A stretch of 64,000 nucleotides of DNA from positions 50,279,470-50,343,469 of the forward strand of contig NC_089851.1 in the NCBI RefSeq assembly GCF_036373705.1, read 5' to 3'. Position 1 is the stretch's first letter, and each line of letters begins with the position of its first letter. Shown one piece after another: positions 37,201-48,180 of this stretch. The position numbers were made by a program, and so were the translations under genes. The DNA comes from Amia ocellicauda (Eukaryota; Chordata; Actinopteri; Amiiformes; Amiidae). Under the pieces are notes generated by a model. It did no database searches. It was not told the DNA's origin and saw only the letters and a program-made list of their open reading frames with translations.

Positions 37201-39738
37201 TGCCCAGAGCACTATTGTCTGACATCACTCAGTAGCAATTGGACTGTGGTTCTTGATAGATACAGAAACAATTTAAAAATGACATCCTTCCATCCATCTT
37301 GAATAACCACTTCATCCAATAAAGGGCCACATGATGTAATTACTTGTCTTCGGGGGGGGGGGGGCTTGTGTTAGAACATTCAGTTTGGTTATCAAAAATG
37401 TATATAATTTCAGTTTTTCTTAGGTACTGCAAAGAATAAGTACAGCTCCACAAAAGGGTGATATTCACATTGAAATAAGATATTAGTGCTCTGCAGCGTA
37501 TAAGGGACACTGCATTATCAGATATTTCAGACTCACTTCTTCCAGCTGAATCTCGTATTTTTCAAGGCTTCTTCTGCTAACCGGTCCAACACATAGCACA
37601 CATGCTCCCCAAATCCTGCCTTCAGTTTGGAAGGAGGGAAATCCACTGTTCCACCCTAGGCAAATAAAAAAGCATGCTTAAAATGACAAAAATCTGCGAT
37701 CCAAGAGTAAGTGTGTATACAATCTATATTTTATATTGCTTCCAGTGCTCCAGATGGCCAGTCCTCTACTGGAGTACCCTACCTATCTCATTTGCAGTTA
37801 CATCTGAGTTTGTAATATTTGGTTATATATGCTGCAACTGAATTATTACCTGAAACCGCATGATTTCAAGTCCTTCTTATATCTAAGATAAGAAAACTCC
37901 TAGGTAATGAGACGTAGACACATGCTTTGATGCTCTTCACTGAAGGATTGTCATTTGACAGAGATCAATGCAATGATGGCCCATTTAACCTGTCCTTTCT
38001 GGTGTGCCATTTGTGATGTTTTCAAACCAAAGCTATACTTTTTGATAACCCCTTTTTAACCTGTTCTCCTCTCAGTGATATGCCGACATGACTGATAGCT
38101 TAGGTTAGACTGAAACAAATCTTCAGTAGACTGAACACAATGCAATAATTTGATGCTATATTTTTCCAGAGCATGACTTGTCCTCTAATAGCTTTTGTCT
38201 GATTCATCAATCCTTAATGCATGATCCAATCCAATATGTTGCACATGTTTTCAGTAATCATTATTGTAGCGAAAAGGTCATTTGGTGACAAATCACAAGA
38301 TAAACTCGTAACCAAGACAATGTCACAACACACACACACACACACAAGCTATTTGTTCTGGTTCTCCAGGACACTCACTAAGGACCGCAGCTCCGTCAGG
38401 ATGTTGGACACCGTGGCGTTGGGGTCATCGTCCTCCTGCGGCTCCTCGAAGGGCCGTTCAGACCGGTTGATGAGCCATGACGCAATAATGGTAAACATGA
38501 AGAACTGTTCACCTGGGTTTGTCGGCAGGGCGAAGTAATGTCTGGAAAGGAGGGGGTTAAATGAATTCAAAGAATTAAGAAGTTATCTTTTGTTTTACCT
38601 GTAATCTACAGGATGGGAATGTAAGGAATGTGGTTAGCATTTTAGAAGTCTGTGGGTCCTGCAGAAATACTATAGTGCCTGCCTATTTGGTTCCTGCATC
38701 TCTCGGCTGAGCAAAACGTGATACCATTTTAAGACCAATCTTTTGAAGATTTAAGACCCATTTTCACTCAAGTACAAATTCTAAAAGTGTGACTAATTAA
38801 ATTTAACAATTAGTAATTCAAGCTGTATGAATTGTAAATGAATAAAACATTGTGATGCTAGTACAATACATACAGCACCAATGCAATAATAGTAGTTGAT
38901 GACAAGGGTTATTGTTATAAAAAAAAAAAACTTTAAACAACTAATTTGAATATTTATGAAATACAAACAGCACTCAATTGATCTAACTAGTAATGTTCTG
39001 TCAGATCACTTACAAAAAAAGAAAACTGTTATTGTCCACATATTAGTCAAGATATTAGGTAACCTATGGCAACTGCTTCAATTCTTCACACTTTAGTTAG
39101 TTAAAATATTTCTGTGTGGATAATAACTAAGTTATTGCACAAATGTAAACACCGGGAAATAAAAAAAAAATTGGCAAGTCTGGCATGATTTGTACTGGTA
39201 GGTTTTTACACAACTTCCTATTTGCCAAACTGGGTTAAAAGTATATTCAAATTGTGTAATTAAATCATTTAATGTAATTTACTGAGATTCAAGCTCAGGT
39301 CTCCTGACACAAGCTTGCCTCTGTGGATTTAAAAGAAATCCTGGTTTTGAAACTCGTTTACTATTTGTACTTATTTTTATAATTACGCCTGCTACCGTAC
39401 TTGTTAACACCACGTGTATTATTATTATGATTACAAATGTCAATGCACACGTAACAGAATCAGCATTAACTCCAGCCCAATTTGGTAGAAAAGGGAAAAA
39501 AAACAATGACCACACAGTTGTATTCATAAGGTTGCGCAGCATTGCAGCAATATTGGATATGGCTTGAGATCCGAGACTCCTACCTCGACAGGGACTTCAT
39601 GTTGTGTTTTCTCAGCACTTCTTCCTCGTAATCCAGCAACTTCAATTTATCCAACAGGTCCTCCATCATCACAAACATCTGGTAGGCGGCCCCGGGTCCT
39701 CGCTCATCTTCATCTCCTCGCCTGTTATCTTCTGCCAT
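31206..39738 (-). CDS. IFT57: Intraflagellar transport protein 57 (11 exons)
   Basis: Peripheral subunit of the IFT-B2 subcomplex, which carries cargo and kinesin-II contacts during ciliary assembly. Exons in transcript order: 39738-39584, 38541-38379, 37655-37537, 37120-37030, 35336-35265, 34923-34801, 34532-34461, 34015-33884, 31957-31895, 31739-31673, 31384-31206. All junctions are GT-AG and in phase. They total 1236 nt, that is 411 residues plus TGA; human has 429. The N-terminal half is the calponin-homology-like fold region (GPGAAYQMFVMMEDLLDKL, HYFALPTNPGEQFFMF, PNATVSNILTELR). A short acidic linker (EELEEESVMEDDAELTL) follows. The C-terminal half is a long coiled coil (STTDAAEWSLEVERVLPQL, SREKFINNQLEHLVQEYR, RIGVVEHTLLQSKLKEKS), ending IPEPAVGGY. 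The start chosen is the ATG opening MAEDNRRGDEDER, because the upstream in-frame ATG lies in non-conserved leader. Introns 8 and 4 each carry a DD36E transposon. Confidence 0.97.
32425..33645 (-). mobile_element. Tc1/mariner DD36E element, copy 2 (intact transposase)
   Basis: Inverted ends CACTCACCTAAAGGATTATT (32425) and AATAATCCTTTAGGTGAGTG (ending 33645), flanked by TA, 1221 bp. Lies in IFT57 intron 8 in the same orientation as the gene. Confidence 0.95.
32457..33497 (-). CDS. Tc1/mariner transposase, DD36E, intact
   Basis: A 346-codon uninterrupted ORF for a cut-and-paste transposase. Residues about 1-50 form the first helix-turn-helix ([20 protein letters not shown]) and 75-118 the second. 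The catalytic triad is D155 (VAWSDES), D246 ([11 protein letters not shown]) and E283 ([10 protein letters not shown]). I count 36 residues between the second Asp and the Glu, the spacing reported for the Incomer group of Tc1/mariner rather than the 34 of classical Tc1. The C-terminus ends [18 protein letters not shown]. The other two window copies have lesions that this one lacks, so it looks like the youngest or least damaged. Whether it is active cannot be judged here. Confidence 0.93.
   Translation of the reverse strand: MGKKGDLSNFERGMVVGAKRAGLSISQSAQLLGFSRTTISRVYKEWCEKGKTSSMRQSCGRKCIVDARGQRRMGRLIQADRRATLTEITTRYNRGMQQSICEATTRTTLRRMGYNSRRPHRVPLISTTNRKKRLQFAQAHQNWTVEDWKNVAWSDESGFLLRHSDGRVRIWRKQNENMDPSCLVTTVQAGGGGVMVWGMFSWHTLGPLVPIGHRLNATAYLSIVSDHVHPFMTTMYPSSDGYFQQDNAPCHKGRIISNWFLEHDNEFTVLNWPPQSPDLNPIEHLWDVVERELRALDVHPTNLHQLQDAILSIWANISKECFQHLVESMPRRIMAVLKVKGGQTQY
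35600..36789 (-). mobile_element. Tc1/mariner DD36E element, copy 3 (defective)
   Basis: Same ends as copies 1 and 2, with one substitution in the right end (GGTAAGTG). 1190 bp, in IFT57 intron 4, same orientation as the gene. Confidence 0.93.
35632..36641 (-). pseudogene. DD36E transposase, internally deleted
   Basis: Open from [10 protein letters not shown] through the first catalytic Asp. A deletion of about 31 bases near 35965, relative to copy 2 at 32780-32820, removes the segment before FQQDNAP and shifts the frame. The rest of the coding region, including the [11 protein letters not shown] part, is present but out of frame. Non-functional. Confidence 0.88.
38323..38346. repeat. (CA)n microsatellite
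   Basis: About ten CA units in IFT57 intron 2, about 35 bases from the exon 2 donor. Confidence 0.8.
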
Positions 39739-40080
39739 CTGGCACAGTATATATGTATATGTGCTGATATGGTGACAGTGTGGTGTCAGTGGAAACCGCG
39801 GGCTCGACTGGTTCTTGTTTAGTGACAGTGACGCTGCCGCAGCGTTGCCAAGCAAGGGACACCTTGGTTACAGATCGGGAGTGCGACCGAGCAAATAATT
39901 AAAGCAAAATCTTGCTTGGTGCTTCCAAAAGGTTGTATATCGAGTCTGAGTCAATAACAGACACACAAATAATAATAAAAAAACCAATGCGTCAGTTCTG
40001 GAGCTACCGAACTCACCCGGAAGTAAATCCCAAGCTTTCAGTCGTTTCCCGGAAGTTGAATTTGCCATGGAAACGTCCTA
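39739..40080 (-). promoter_or_regulatory. IFT57: IFT57 5' flank with ETS and X-box motifs
   Basis: Two perfect CCGGAAGT ETS-type sites occur at 40017-40024 and 40049-40056. A near-consensus RFX X-box, TTTGCCATGGAAAC, lies at 40061-40074; only its first base deviates from GTHNYYATRRNAAC. RFX factors drive ciliary genes through this motif, which fits an intraflagellar transport gene. The arrangement suggests a TATA-less promoter roughly 280-340 bases upstream of the ATG. Confidence 0.6.
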
Positions 40081-41226
40081 AACTAAACAGTCCCCTGATG
40101 CCCCGGGGCGGTTCTGTGTACTCGAAGCGGGTTTTTAAAACATTTAAGTTAAAATTAAAGATACGAATGAATGAATGTCAGGTAATCTAAAATACAACAA
40201 TGGACAAACATTGCCCTAGCATTGGTGCTCTAGTAATGCAAAACGTTTCACCCCAGTTTGTATTAAAACTGAATCTGTTTTTGTAACTTCTCATCACTTT
40301 ACTGAAAGTCTCTACAACATAAATGCGGTGGTTACTTTGCTTCCTTTTGCAGTTCCTGACAAGTGACTATTCAGTATTTATTAATTAAAATGAATTAAGA
40401 AGGGCGAATGATTTGCTGCACGATACAAAAAACAGCAAACAAGTACGAAAAAACAACATAGAGAATGCGATACAATTTGCATTGTACTCTGCATTACATT
40501 GTTGCAACTAACACATGTACTATCCAAATAAATATGATATAGAAGGCAGTGAAGAATAGTATTGAATTAAACAAAAACAAAAACTGATGATTTAGACATC
40601 CAAGAAGAGAGACCTAATTTACTGTCTGTATATGTGGTCTGGTTAGTTACCGACCGGCGACCTGAGCTCTGCAGTAAGAAGAGTTTGTTTACGATACACT
40701 GGGATACAATACGACCCCCGTCCCTTATTCCGTGTTAACAAAATCCAAAGCATTTAGGTCGAGTTATTGTAGCGCCGATGTCCGCAGATCTGCAGAATCC
40801 CACCGATCCCACTGGATGAGCACCGCAGATGCGCGCAGAACTGCGGAAAACTGCGCTACAACAACCCGACCCTACTAGCCTGACAGCCAAGATGTAAACA
40901 AGGATTGAAAAAAAAATCTTAACTTTCAAACCCTTTTTTCCAATCTTTCTGGAATTTTAGGACTTTGTCAAGCAATAAGTTACCAACAAAAACACTTTTG
41001 TTATCATCATTTGCTATGATTTTGTGTCAATGTTGAGGACTGAAAAAATCTCCATTGTGTGTCTGTATTGATCACTGGCAAAAATACAATATCGTCTACA
41101 GGAACTTTACAATTTAAGCTCTAACTTTGGAATGCTTTGCTCTTATCTAGGTTCCAATTGCATATGAAAGATGGGATTCTCATCTTGGTTTAGGATCATC
41201 AACTGGACACTAAATATGTATTTATA
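40081..41226. other. Intergenic, no gene recognised
   Basis: AT-rich DNA. A more GC-rich stretch at 40770-40870 has several CTGCGGAA and TCTGCAG-like words that look repeat-derived, but I could not define a family. Confidence 0.3.
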
Positions 41227-42057
41227 CACTGCATGACCAAAAGTATATGGACACCCCTTCTAATTAGTGGATTTGGCTATTGCTGACAGGTGTGTAGTCA
41301 TTGAGCAGCAACAACTCAGCTCCGAAGTGGTAGGCCACACAAGCTCACAGAACGGGACCACTGAACAAAAATAGTCTGTCCTCGGTCTGCAACAATCACT
41401 ACCCAGTTCCAGTCTGCCTCTGGAAGCAACGTCAGCACAAGAACCGTTTGTCGGTAATTTCATGAAATGGGTTTCCATGGCCGAGCAGCCACACAAAAAC
41501 CGAAAATATCACCATGCACAATGCCAAATGCTGGCTGTAATGGTGTAAAGCTCTCTGCCGTTGGATTCTGAAGCTGTGGAAATGCATTCTCGGGAGTGAC
41601 GAATCGCGATTCACCATCTTGCAAGACGAATCTAGGTTTGGCGGATGCCAGGAGAACACTGGTCTGGGGCTGTTTTTCATGATTCGGGCTAGGCTCCTTA
41701 GTTCCACTGCAGGGAAATCTTAAAGCTACAGCATACAATTACATTTTAGACAATTTTGCAGTTCCAACTTTGTGGTAACAGTTTGGGGAAGGCCCTTTCC
41801 TGTTTCAGCATGACAATTCCCCCGTGCACAAAGTGAGGAACTCCGACTGTGAGCCAAGACTAATCGCTCTACATCAGAGCTCAACTTCACTAATGCCCTT
41901 GTGGCTGAATGGAAGCAAATCCCTGCAGCAATGTTCCAATATCTAGAGGAAAGCCTTCCCAGAAGAGTGGAGGCTATTCTATCAGCCATTTAATGCCCAT
42001 CATTCTGGAATGAGATGTTTGACAAGCAGGTATCCACATACATTTGTCCATGTACTG
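41227..42057 (+). mobile_element. Tc1-like element, deleted and decayed
   Basis: Bounded by TA, with inverted ends CACTGCATGACCAAAAGTAT (41227) and CATTTGTCCATGTACTG (ending 42057). The plus strand has transposase remnants in shifting frames: IEQQQLSSEVV near 41300, a GCFSWFGLGSLVPL-like part near 41680 and FLFQHDNSPVHKVRNS near 41805 (second catalytic Asp). It is only 831 bp long, so the N-terminal third is largely lost. Non-functional. Confidence 0.8.
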
Positions 42058-44024
42058 TATTTGAGAGTTATTGTGGTAAAATGTGAGTACAACTGAACAC
42101 CTGAAAATGGAGGCCAGTTGATTTAATAGAAATCAAAACTGCAATTGGCCTTCTGCTACTTACAGGCATGAACAAAAACAAACCATCAGCCCATCAACAC
42201 TCTGTAGTCTAAGAAAGCTGAGAGGGTTCAACACTCTGCTGCTAGGCACCGGTGTGTCCTCTGCCCCCGTAGCAAACACAGAAAGTTTCAATGGATTAAA
42301 TTGTTCAAAATATCTGTCCAAAACATACAAACATATTTGTTTTTAAATTTGGCTTTGAATGTATCAAAATGTTCAAATATATGCTTATATGCTTATTTAA
42401 AACCATTTACTTGTGTTACCAAAGGATAATCAAATAAAGTGTTACTGTTCCATCATTTCCAATTGGGGTCCAAAAATGCCCTCATTGGCACTATTAGAGG
42501 GTGAAATATGTTGGCGCTTTTAAGGCTAATAAAATGATTGTTTTCTGTACTTGCCGTCTGACTCTGAGCCCGCATTCCCTGCTATCCTACCACAGGAAGC
42601 TATAATGTAGATTAGTGACAATGTTTCGACTTTCCAATCATATGGATGTTCTCATAGCTGCATTTGGATACATGTTTTCGTTACAGTTTCAGCCAAAAGT
42701 ATTAAAAAGCTAGACTTGAATAAGGTTCAAAACAAAGCCAAGCAAGCAAACAAACATCTACATAACCAAAAACACACACAAAGTTTGAGAGTGTATAAAT
42801 ACGCTTTAAAAATCCATCAAGTTTGTGTATTCATGTGTATTACCAACAATACATCTGTTATGTGTATATATTTTTGATTAAATGGTTTTAAAGTGTCACA
42901 TTTGACTTTATGTGTAATATTGTAATTTATTGTAATATAGACATTTTAACATTTAATCCTCACTTTCTGATACTATGAATTGTATTTTTTATTTTAACAA
43001 AATGATAGAAAGAATATATCATGAACATCATGAACTTGTATAATGGTACTTGATTCCAGGCAACATGATTCTCACAATCTTAAAACGAATTCAAAACGAA
43101 GAAAAATAAAATCATACAAGATACAATCAATATTATAATCAATATTTAGTATCAGATGTCTTTAAATAAGCCAAAGTGTAATGCCTGTCAAAGGCTATAA
43201 TTTAATATGCTGATTTTAATTAAATTAAACAAAAACTGAAATGGTGTTAAAATATCAGTCTGCTTCGTCACATATTTTTTAAATAATATTATCTACTACC
43301 ATAATTTATAATAATAAAAAAATATATACAAATAATACTAGTAGATAATATTAATTAAGAAAGCAAATGTATTGTTTTGCTAAACATTTTAACACAGTTT
43401 CACCTCATTGTTCTCAAATACAATGTATTCGAAAATTGAAAAACATATTTAATATTTTTTTATATAAATTATATAAAATATTTTATATAACGTTGTAGTG
43501 CCCAATAAAATGGATAACTTTTAAGTTATGTTCACAACAGTACCAGAAACTTGGTTAGGACAACTAATGAGGCGCTGTTCGCTGTCTTCGAATGTAAGCA
43601 AAATATCAGTGTGTTTAGAGAGGGAAATATTTGTTAAAGTTATGTTTTAAGAAAATACATAACAGTAGGCCTACATTACTACAGAATTACATTTTTCAAA
43701 TCAACAACTGTATCTATTTTTTATATAAAAAAATACATATTTACTACAATTCTTGATATAAAGATTGTAAGGATTAAATATGAAAACGCTTTGCCTTAGA
43801 AATGACCAAGACAGTTTAATCGTGAAAAGAAAAATGCTCCTTTAGAATTCTTTGTTGTTGTTAGCCGAGGCTGTTTGGTGGGCGGGGTGTGCACTTTTAA
43901 TTGGGGATATTTAACACATGTATTTAAATTACGCTTCACTTCTAACTCCATTGTTTATGTCTATATTTTCACTTTCACAAATTACACTTTGTATTCAGTT
44001 TTCATTTTGGCTGCACGTTATATG

Positions 44025-44029
<5 letters not shown>
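42058..44029. other. AT-rich intergenic DNA, no gene recognised
   Basis: Very AT-rich with many short A/T runs (43000-43800). No coding frame with conserved character, RNA gene or defined mobile element. Confidence 0.4.

Positions 44030-44092
<63 letters not shown>
44030..44092. repeat. (AT)n microsatellite
   Basis: About 31 AT units. Confidence 0.92.
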
Positions 44093-44094
<2 letters not shown>

Positions 44095-44354
44095 CAATCA
44101 GGCGCTCACTCGGGCGGCGCGGGCCTGTGGGCTGGTTCTGCTTTATCTTTTGGCAATTTCTATGTGGTATCCAGTGTGACCATGTGTTCACAAATAAGAA
44201 CTTGGTTTATGGTATAGTATACCCCTTCCTGTCCTGGATGGAGTCAGAAGTGACTTTGGAAATCACTTACACTATACTGTATAGTGGCACCACTTCTAAT
44301 ATATATTTTTTTGTTTCACAATGTTCTTGACACACTTCTTTAACAGTATATATA

Positions 44355-45796
44355 CAGTGAGGGAAAAAAGTATTTGATCCCCTGCTGATTTTGTACGTTT
44401 GCCCACTGACAAAGAAATGATCAGTCTATAATTTTAATGGTAGGTGTATTTTAACAGTGAGAGACAGAATAAGAACAAAAAAATCCAGAAAAACGCATTT
44501 CAAGAAAGTTATACATTGATTTGCATGTTAATGAGTGAAATAAGTATTTGATCCCCTATCAATCAACAAGATTTCTGGCTCCCAGGTGTCTTTTATACAG
44601 GTAACGATGTCAGGGACAAGATTGTAGACCTACACAAGGCTGGAATGGGCTACAAGACCATCGCCAAGCAGCTTGGTGAGAAGGTGACAACAGTTGGTGC
44701 GATTATTCGCAAATGGAAGAAACACAAAATAACTGTCAGTCTCCCTCGGTCTGGGGCTCCATGCAAGATCTCACCTCATGGAGTTTCAATGATCATGAGA
44801 ACGGTGAGGAATCAGCCCAGAACTACACGGGAGGATCTTGTTAATGATCTCAAGGCAGCTGGGACCATAGACACCAAGAAAACAATTGGTAACACACTAC
44901 GCCATGAAGGACTGAAATCCTGCAGCGCCCGCAAGGTCCCCCTGCTCAAGAAAGCACATGTACAGGCCCGTCTGAAGTTTGCCAATGAACATCTGAATGA
45001 TTCAGAGAACTGTGTGAAAGTGTTGTGGTCAGATGAGACCAAAATCGAGCTCTTTGGCATCAACTCAACACGCCGTGTTTGGAGGAGGAGGAATGACCCC
45101 AAGAACACCATCCCCACCGTCAAACATGGAGGTGGAAACATTATGCTTTGGGGGTGTTTTTCTGCTAAGGGGACAGGACAACTGCACCGCATCAAAGGGA
45201 CGATGGACGGGGCCATGTACTGTCAAATCTTGGGTGAGAACCTCCTTCCCTCAGCCAGGGCATTGAAAATGGGTTGTGGATGGGTATTCCAGCGTGACAA
45301 TGACCCAAAACACACAGCCATGGCAACAATGGAGTGGCTCAAGAAGAAGCACATTAAGGTCCTGGAGTGGCCTAGCCAGTCTCCAGACCTTAATCCCATA
45401 GAAAATCTGTGGAGGGAGCTGAAGGTTCGAGTTCCCAAACGTCAGCCTCGAAACCTTAATGACTTGGAGAGGATCTGCAAAGAGGAGTGGGACAAAATCC
45501 CTCCTGAGATGTGTGCAAACCTGGTGGCCAACTACAAGAAACGTCTGACCTCTGTGATTGCCAACAAGGGTTTTGCCTCCAAGTTCTAAGTCGAAGGGGT
45601 CAAATACTTATTTCCCTCATTAACATGCAAATCAATGTATAACTTTTTTGAAATGTGTTTTTCTGGATTTTTTTGTTGTTATTCTGTCTCTCACTGTTAA
45701 AATACACCTACCATTAAAATTATAGACTGATCATTTCTTTGTCAGTGGGCAAACGTACAAAATCAGCAGGGGATCAAATACTTTTTTCCCTCACTG
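44355..45796 (+). mobile_element. Passport-like Tc1 transposon with long terminal repeats
   Basis: Begins CAGTGAGGGAAAAAAGTATT at 44355 and ends with its complement at 45796, flanked by TA. The terminal repeats are about 200 bases each, and the motif AAGTATTTGATCCCCT recurs at the inner end of the left repeat near 44543, with a diverged complement near 45600. This is the IR/DR layout known from Sleeping Beauty and Passport-type elements. The Passport assignment is from remembered similarity of the ends and is moderately secure. Confidence 0.88.
44603..45589 (+). pseudogene. Tc1 transposase (DD34E), N-terminally truncated
   Basis: A 314-codon open frame from an internal Met at 44645; the frame is open upstream to about 44603 ([20 protein letters not shown]). 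Catalytic motifs are [11 protein letters not shown] (first Asp), [11 protein letters not shown] (second Asp) and [11 protein letters not shown] (Glu), with 34 residues between the last two. The ORF ends NKGFASKF. About 30 N-terminal residues including the usual initiator are missing, apparently by a deletion that fuses the leader directly to the first helix-turn-helix. Short in-frame losses relative to the family also follow the NDSEN and RRRN segments. Probably inactive. Confidence 0.88.
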
Positions 45797-46177
45797 TATA
45801 TAGTCCTGTGTTCACAACAGTAAATTATTTTATTATTTTAATTGTTTTATGAACCCAAGACAATGTCTATACTAAACTAAAAAGCCTAATAATACATACA
45901 AATATAATAACAGAGCTGGTCTTTGTTGATATTTATGGAATGCCGTTTGAGTCAATATTAATAAGGAAAAAATCTAAAATAAGGAAATAATTGTAATATG
46001 AAATAGAAGTCAAAATGAAATACATTTCTCCACAGTAATGAGGAGAAGAATAAACAAAAATCAAAGGCAACTGCTGATACTTATACATTTCATTACCTAA
46101 TGCATATTATGGTCCATGACTTTTGGAGAAGTTGTTTGGTTACTTTCTTCCTGTTATTCTGATTTGGTCTGATTTAA

Positions 46178-46462
46178 GGTAAAGACTTTTTAAACAAGAA
46201 GATTCATCGCCTTGAGTTTAACGGAGAGAATGATCCTACTGATTTAATTTTACAATTTAAAAAATGGGTAAATACTACTGACTTCTGTACACAGGTACAA
46301 GCAAGACACGTCAATACTCGTGGCAAGTGTGTTAATACAGTAGTGACTTCTAACAATGAGTTCACCTCTATAATACATACAAGGTTAACAGATGTACCAA
46401 CTACTGTTGAAAAAGTATTCAATGCTGAATTAATAGAAGAAGCCCCTCAAAAGTGTGTGTGA
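46178..46462 (+). pseudogene. Unidentified open frame, possibly transposon- or exon-derived
   Basis: About 94 codons open on the plus strand with no ATG, ending in TGA at 46460. The conceptual product is hydrophilic and has balanced composition (RLEFNGENDPTDLILQF, then ARHVNTRGKCVNTVV), which is more protein-like than neighbouring AT-rich frames. I do not recognise it. It could be a remnant of a mobile-element protein or an orphan exon. Confidence 0.25.
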
Positions 46463-47344
46463 TGGGGTGGCCGGGAATTGAGGTTCAAAGACAGAACCAC
46501 AGGTAACAAAAACAACACTTTTATTGAAGAAACACAAAGTAAACTGGCATGAAGGCCAAAACAAAAGTGAACAAAACAAACTACACACAGGATGGAAACA
46601 GTCTTCACTGTGGTATTACAAAACAACATACACACCTTGCTTCCAATCCAAACTCTCTAACCCCTGATGTTTTGCGCACACAAGTATGGTCGTCACCTAA
46701 AATATGTTAAAATGTGTGATGGAAAACAGACAATACAATTTGAATTCCATTATCTAACATGTAGGGCAATCAGTCTCCCGAGGTAATTATTGGTCAGTAT
46801 TAATGAATGACATAAATCATTACATTGTAATGACTGGCTATTTGTAAAACTCAAAATGTAGTAACAAGCACAGAAAGCCTGTCTACATATAACATTATAT
46901 GGATCGTCTTAATTGTACAGCAGCAAAACAACAATGTTACATTAGTTTATTGCAGGCACATTACAAGAATATACATTTGAATACTGAAAAAATTAAGTCG
47001 GCCTGCACACATCCAAATTTAAACACCAGACACGAGTTTTCGAATTATCATTAACTTAATTAAAGGCTTTTTAAATCATTCTGCCCATTTCCCTGCAGAC
47101 AATGTTTTGTATGAAACTGTTATTCACATTTGTTTAATGTGGAGAAAGACAAACTAAATGTAGCAGTATACGCATGGCTAACACATTGGAAATATGTACT
47201 GATGGCTTAGACAATTATTTGTTTTTAAAATGCATTGACACAACAGCTATGGTTTGTAAAAATCGGTATCTCTTTCCATAAAAACTGACATATCTACACA
47301 TTTGGAGGACAGCACCCTATAGTAACGCTCTCACCAGTATGTAG

Positions 47345-47460
47345 CCCCGCGACCTCAATCGGGCGGGAGTTGCGCTGTGGGAGAGAGCAGCCAGTACGTT
47401 CACATTTTATAGTTTATTTTGGTACTTTTATCAATTAAATACATTTAAAATTTCAAATGA
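47345..47460 (-). repeat. Dispersed repeat segment, copy B
   Basis: Complement of the 28145-28215 segment: CTGGCTGCTCTCTCCCACA on the minus strand, preceded by an A/T tract containing AATAAAC. Family unknown. Confidence 0.5.
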
Positions 47461-47985
47461 TTTGAAATACAAAAACCCATAAACACACATATATAAGTAG
47501 ATAACTGTGTGAGACAAAATTCCAAAGCCACTTTCATGTAGCTTATGAACTGAGACACGCTAATCAATGTTACTCATAGGCCTTTCATCAATGTTTGGCC
47601 AGATTTTGATATTGCAGATGTCAGAAAAAAACACCACAGGTGATGTGAATAGTATTGGGAAGTTATATCAAATATAAAGTTTGGGTATTTTTGCGGATTT
47701 TGCGAGGTCCTGTGAGGTTCTGCGCACTTCGTACTGTGTATGTAACGTGTATTTGATATTGATTGTGTTCAGTTAAGTGCCTGCTCTTTTGTATAGGACT
47801 GGTAGGTGTGGGTATTGTCATAAGAAAAGTTAGGATCCAATTGGTTAGACTAAACCACTTTAAGCTATTCCCACATTCACCGCAATATACATTACGCACA
47901 ATCCACCTTGGTTACAATAGGGATTAACACGTGGTTACATTTTAAGTACAGCTAACCACCTTAAGCCCTTTCCACATTAAGCCAT

Positions 47986-48139
47986 TGTGACAAACCAAGG
48001 GGCAGGGTCATACATGGCAGATATGTCAGGCCAGGTCTGCTGCAAGGTCTGTACTCTAGGGTAGAATACCGACCCTAGACAACTACATTTCCCAGAAACC
48101 CTCAGGCAGCCATTCTACCAGCCAAGGCGGTTTGTCACA
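47986..48139 (+). repeat. 5' LTR, 154 bp
   Basis: Starts TGTGACAAACC and ends with its exact complement GGTTTGTCACA. The first 104 bases recur at 52553-52656 with a few substitutions. Confidence 0.9.
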
Positions 48140-48141
48140 TT

Positions 48142-48159
48142 TGGTGGAGAATGCGGGCA
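48142..48159 (+). other. Candidate primer-binding site
   Basis: Starts with TGG two bases after the 5' LTR, as expected for pairing with a tRNA 3' CCA end. The tRNA species was not identified. Confidence 0.5.
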
Positions 48160-48180
48160 CTGATCCCATGAAACCCAGAC

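Larger units (their letters stand above)
45797..47985. other. AT-rich intergenic DNA with unclassified repeat pieces
   Basis: Holds the unidentified open frame at 46178-46462, one end of a dispersed repeat near 45924, and a repeat segment at 47345-47460. Otherwise no gene or RNA recognised. Confidence 0.35.

Noticed and set aside
38221..38538. Plus-strand 105-codon ORF
   Set aside because: Antisense to IFT57 exon 2, which is strongly conserved on the minus strand.
39844..39860. GTTGCCAAGCAAGGG as a second X-box near IFT57
   Set aside because: Only the left half-site fits the consensus; the site at 40061 is far better.
43875..44330. 151-codon plus-strand ORF with an Ile/Tyr repeat
   Set aside because: The open frame is created by a long (AT)n tract that has no stop in this frame.
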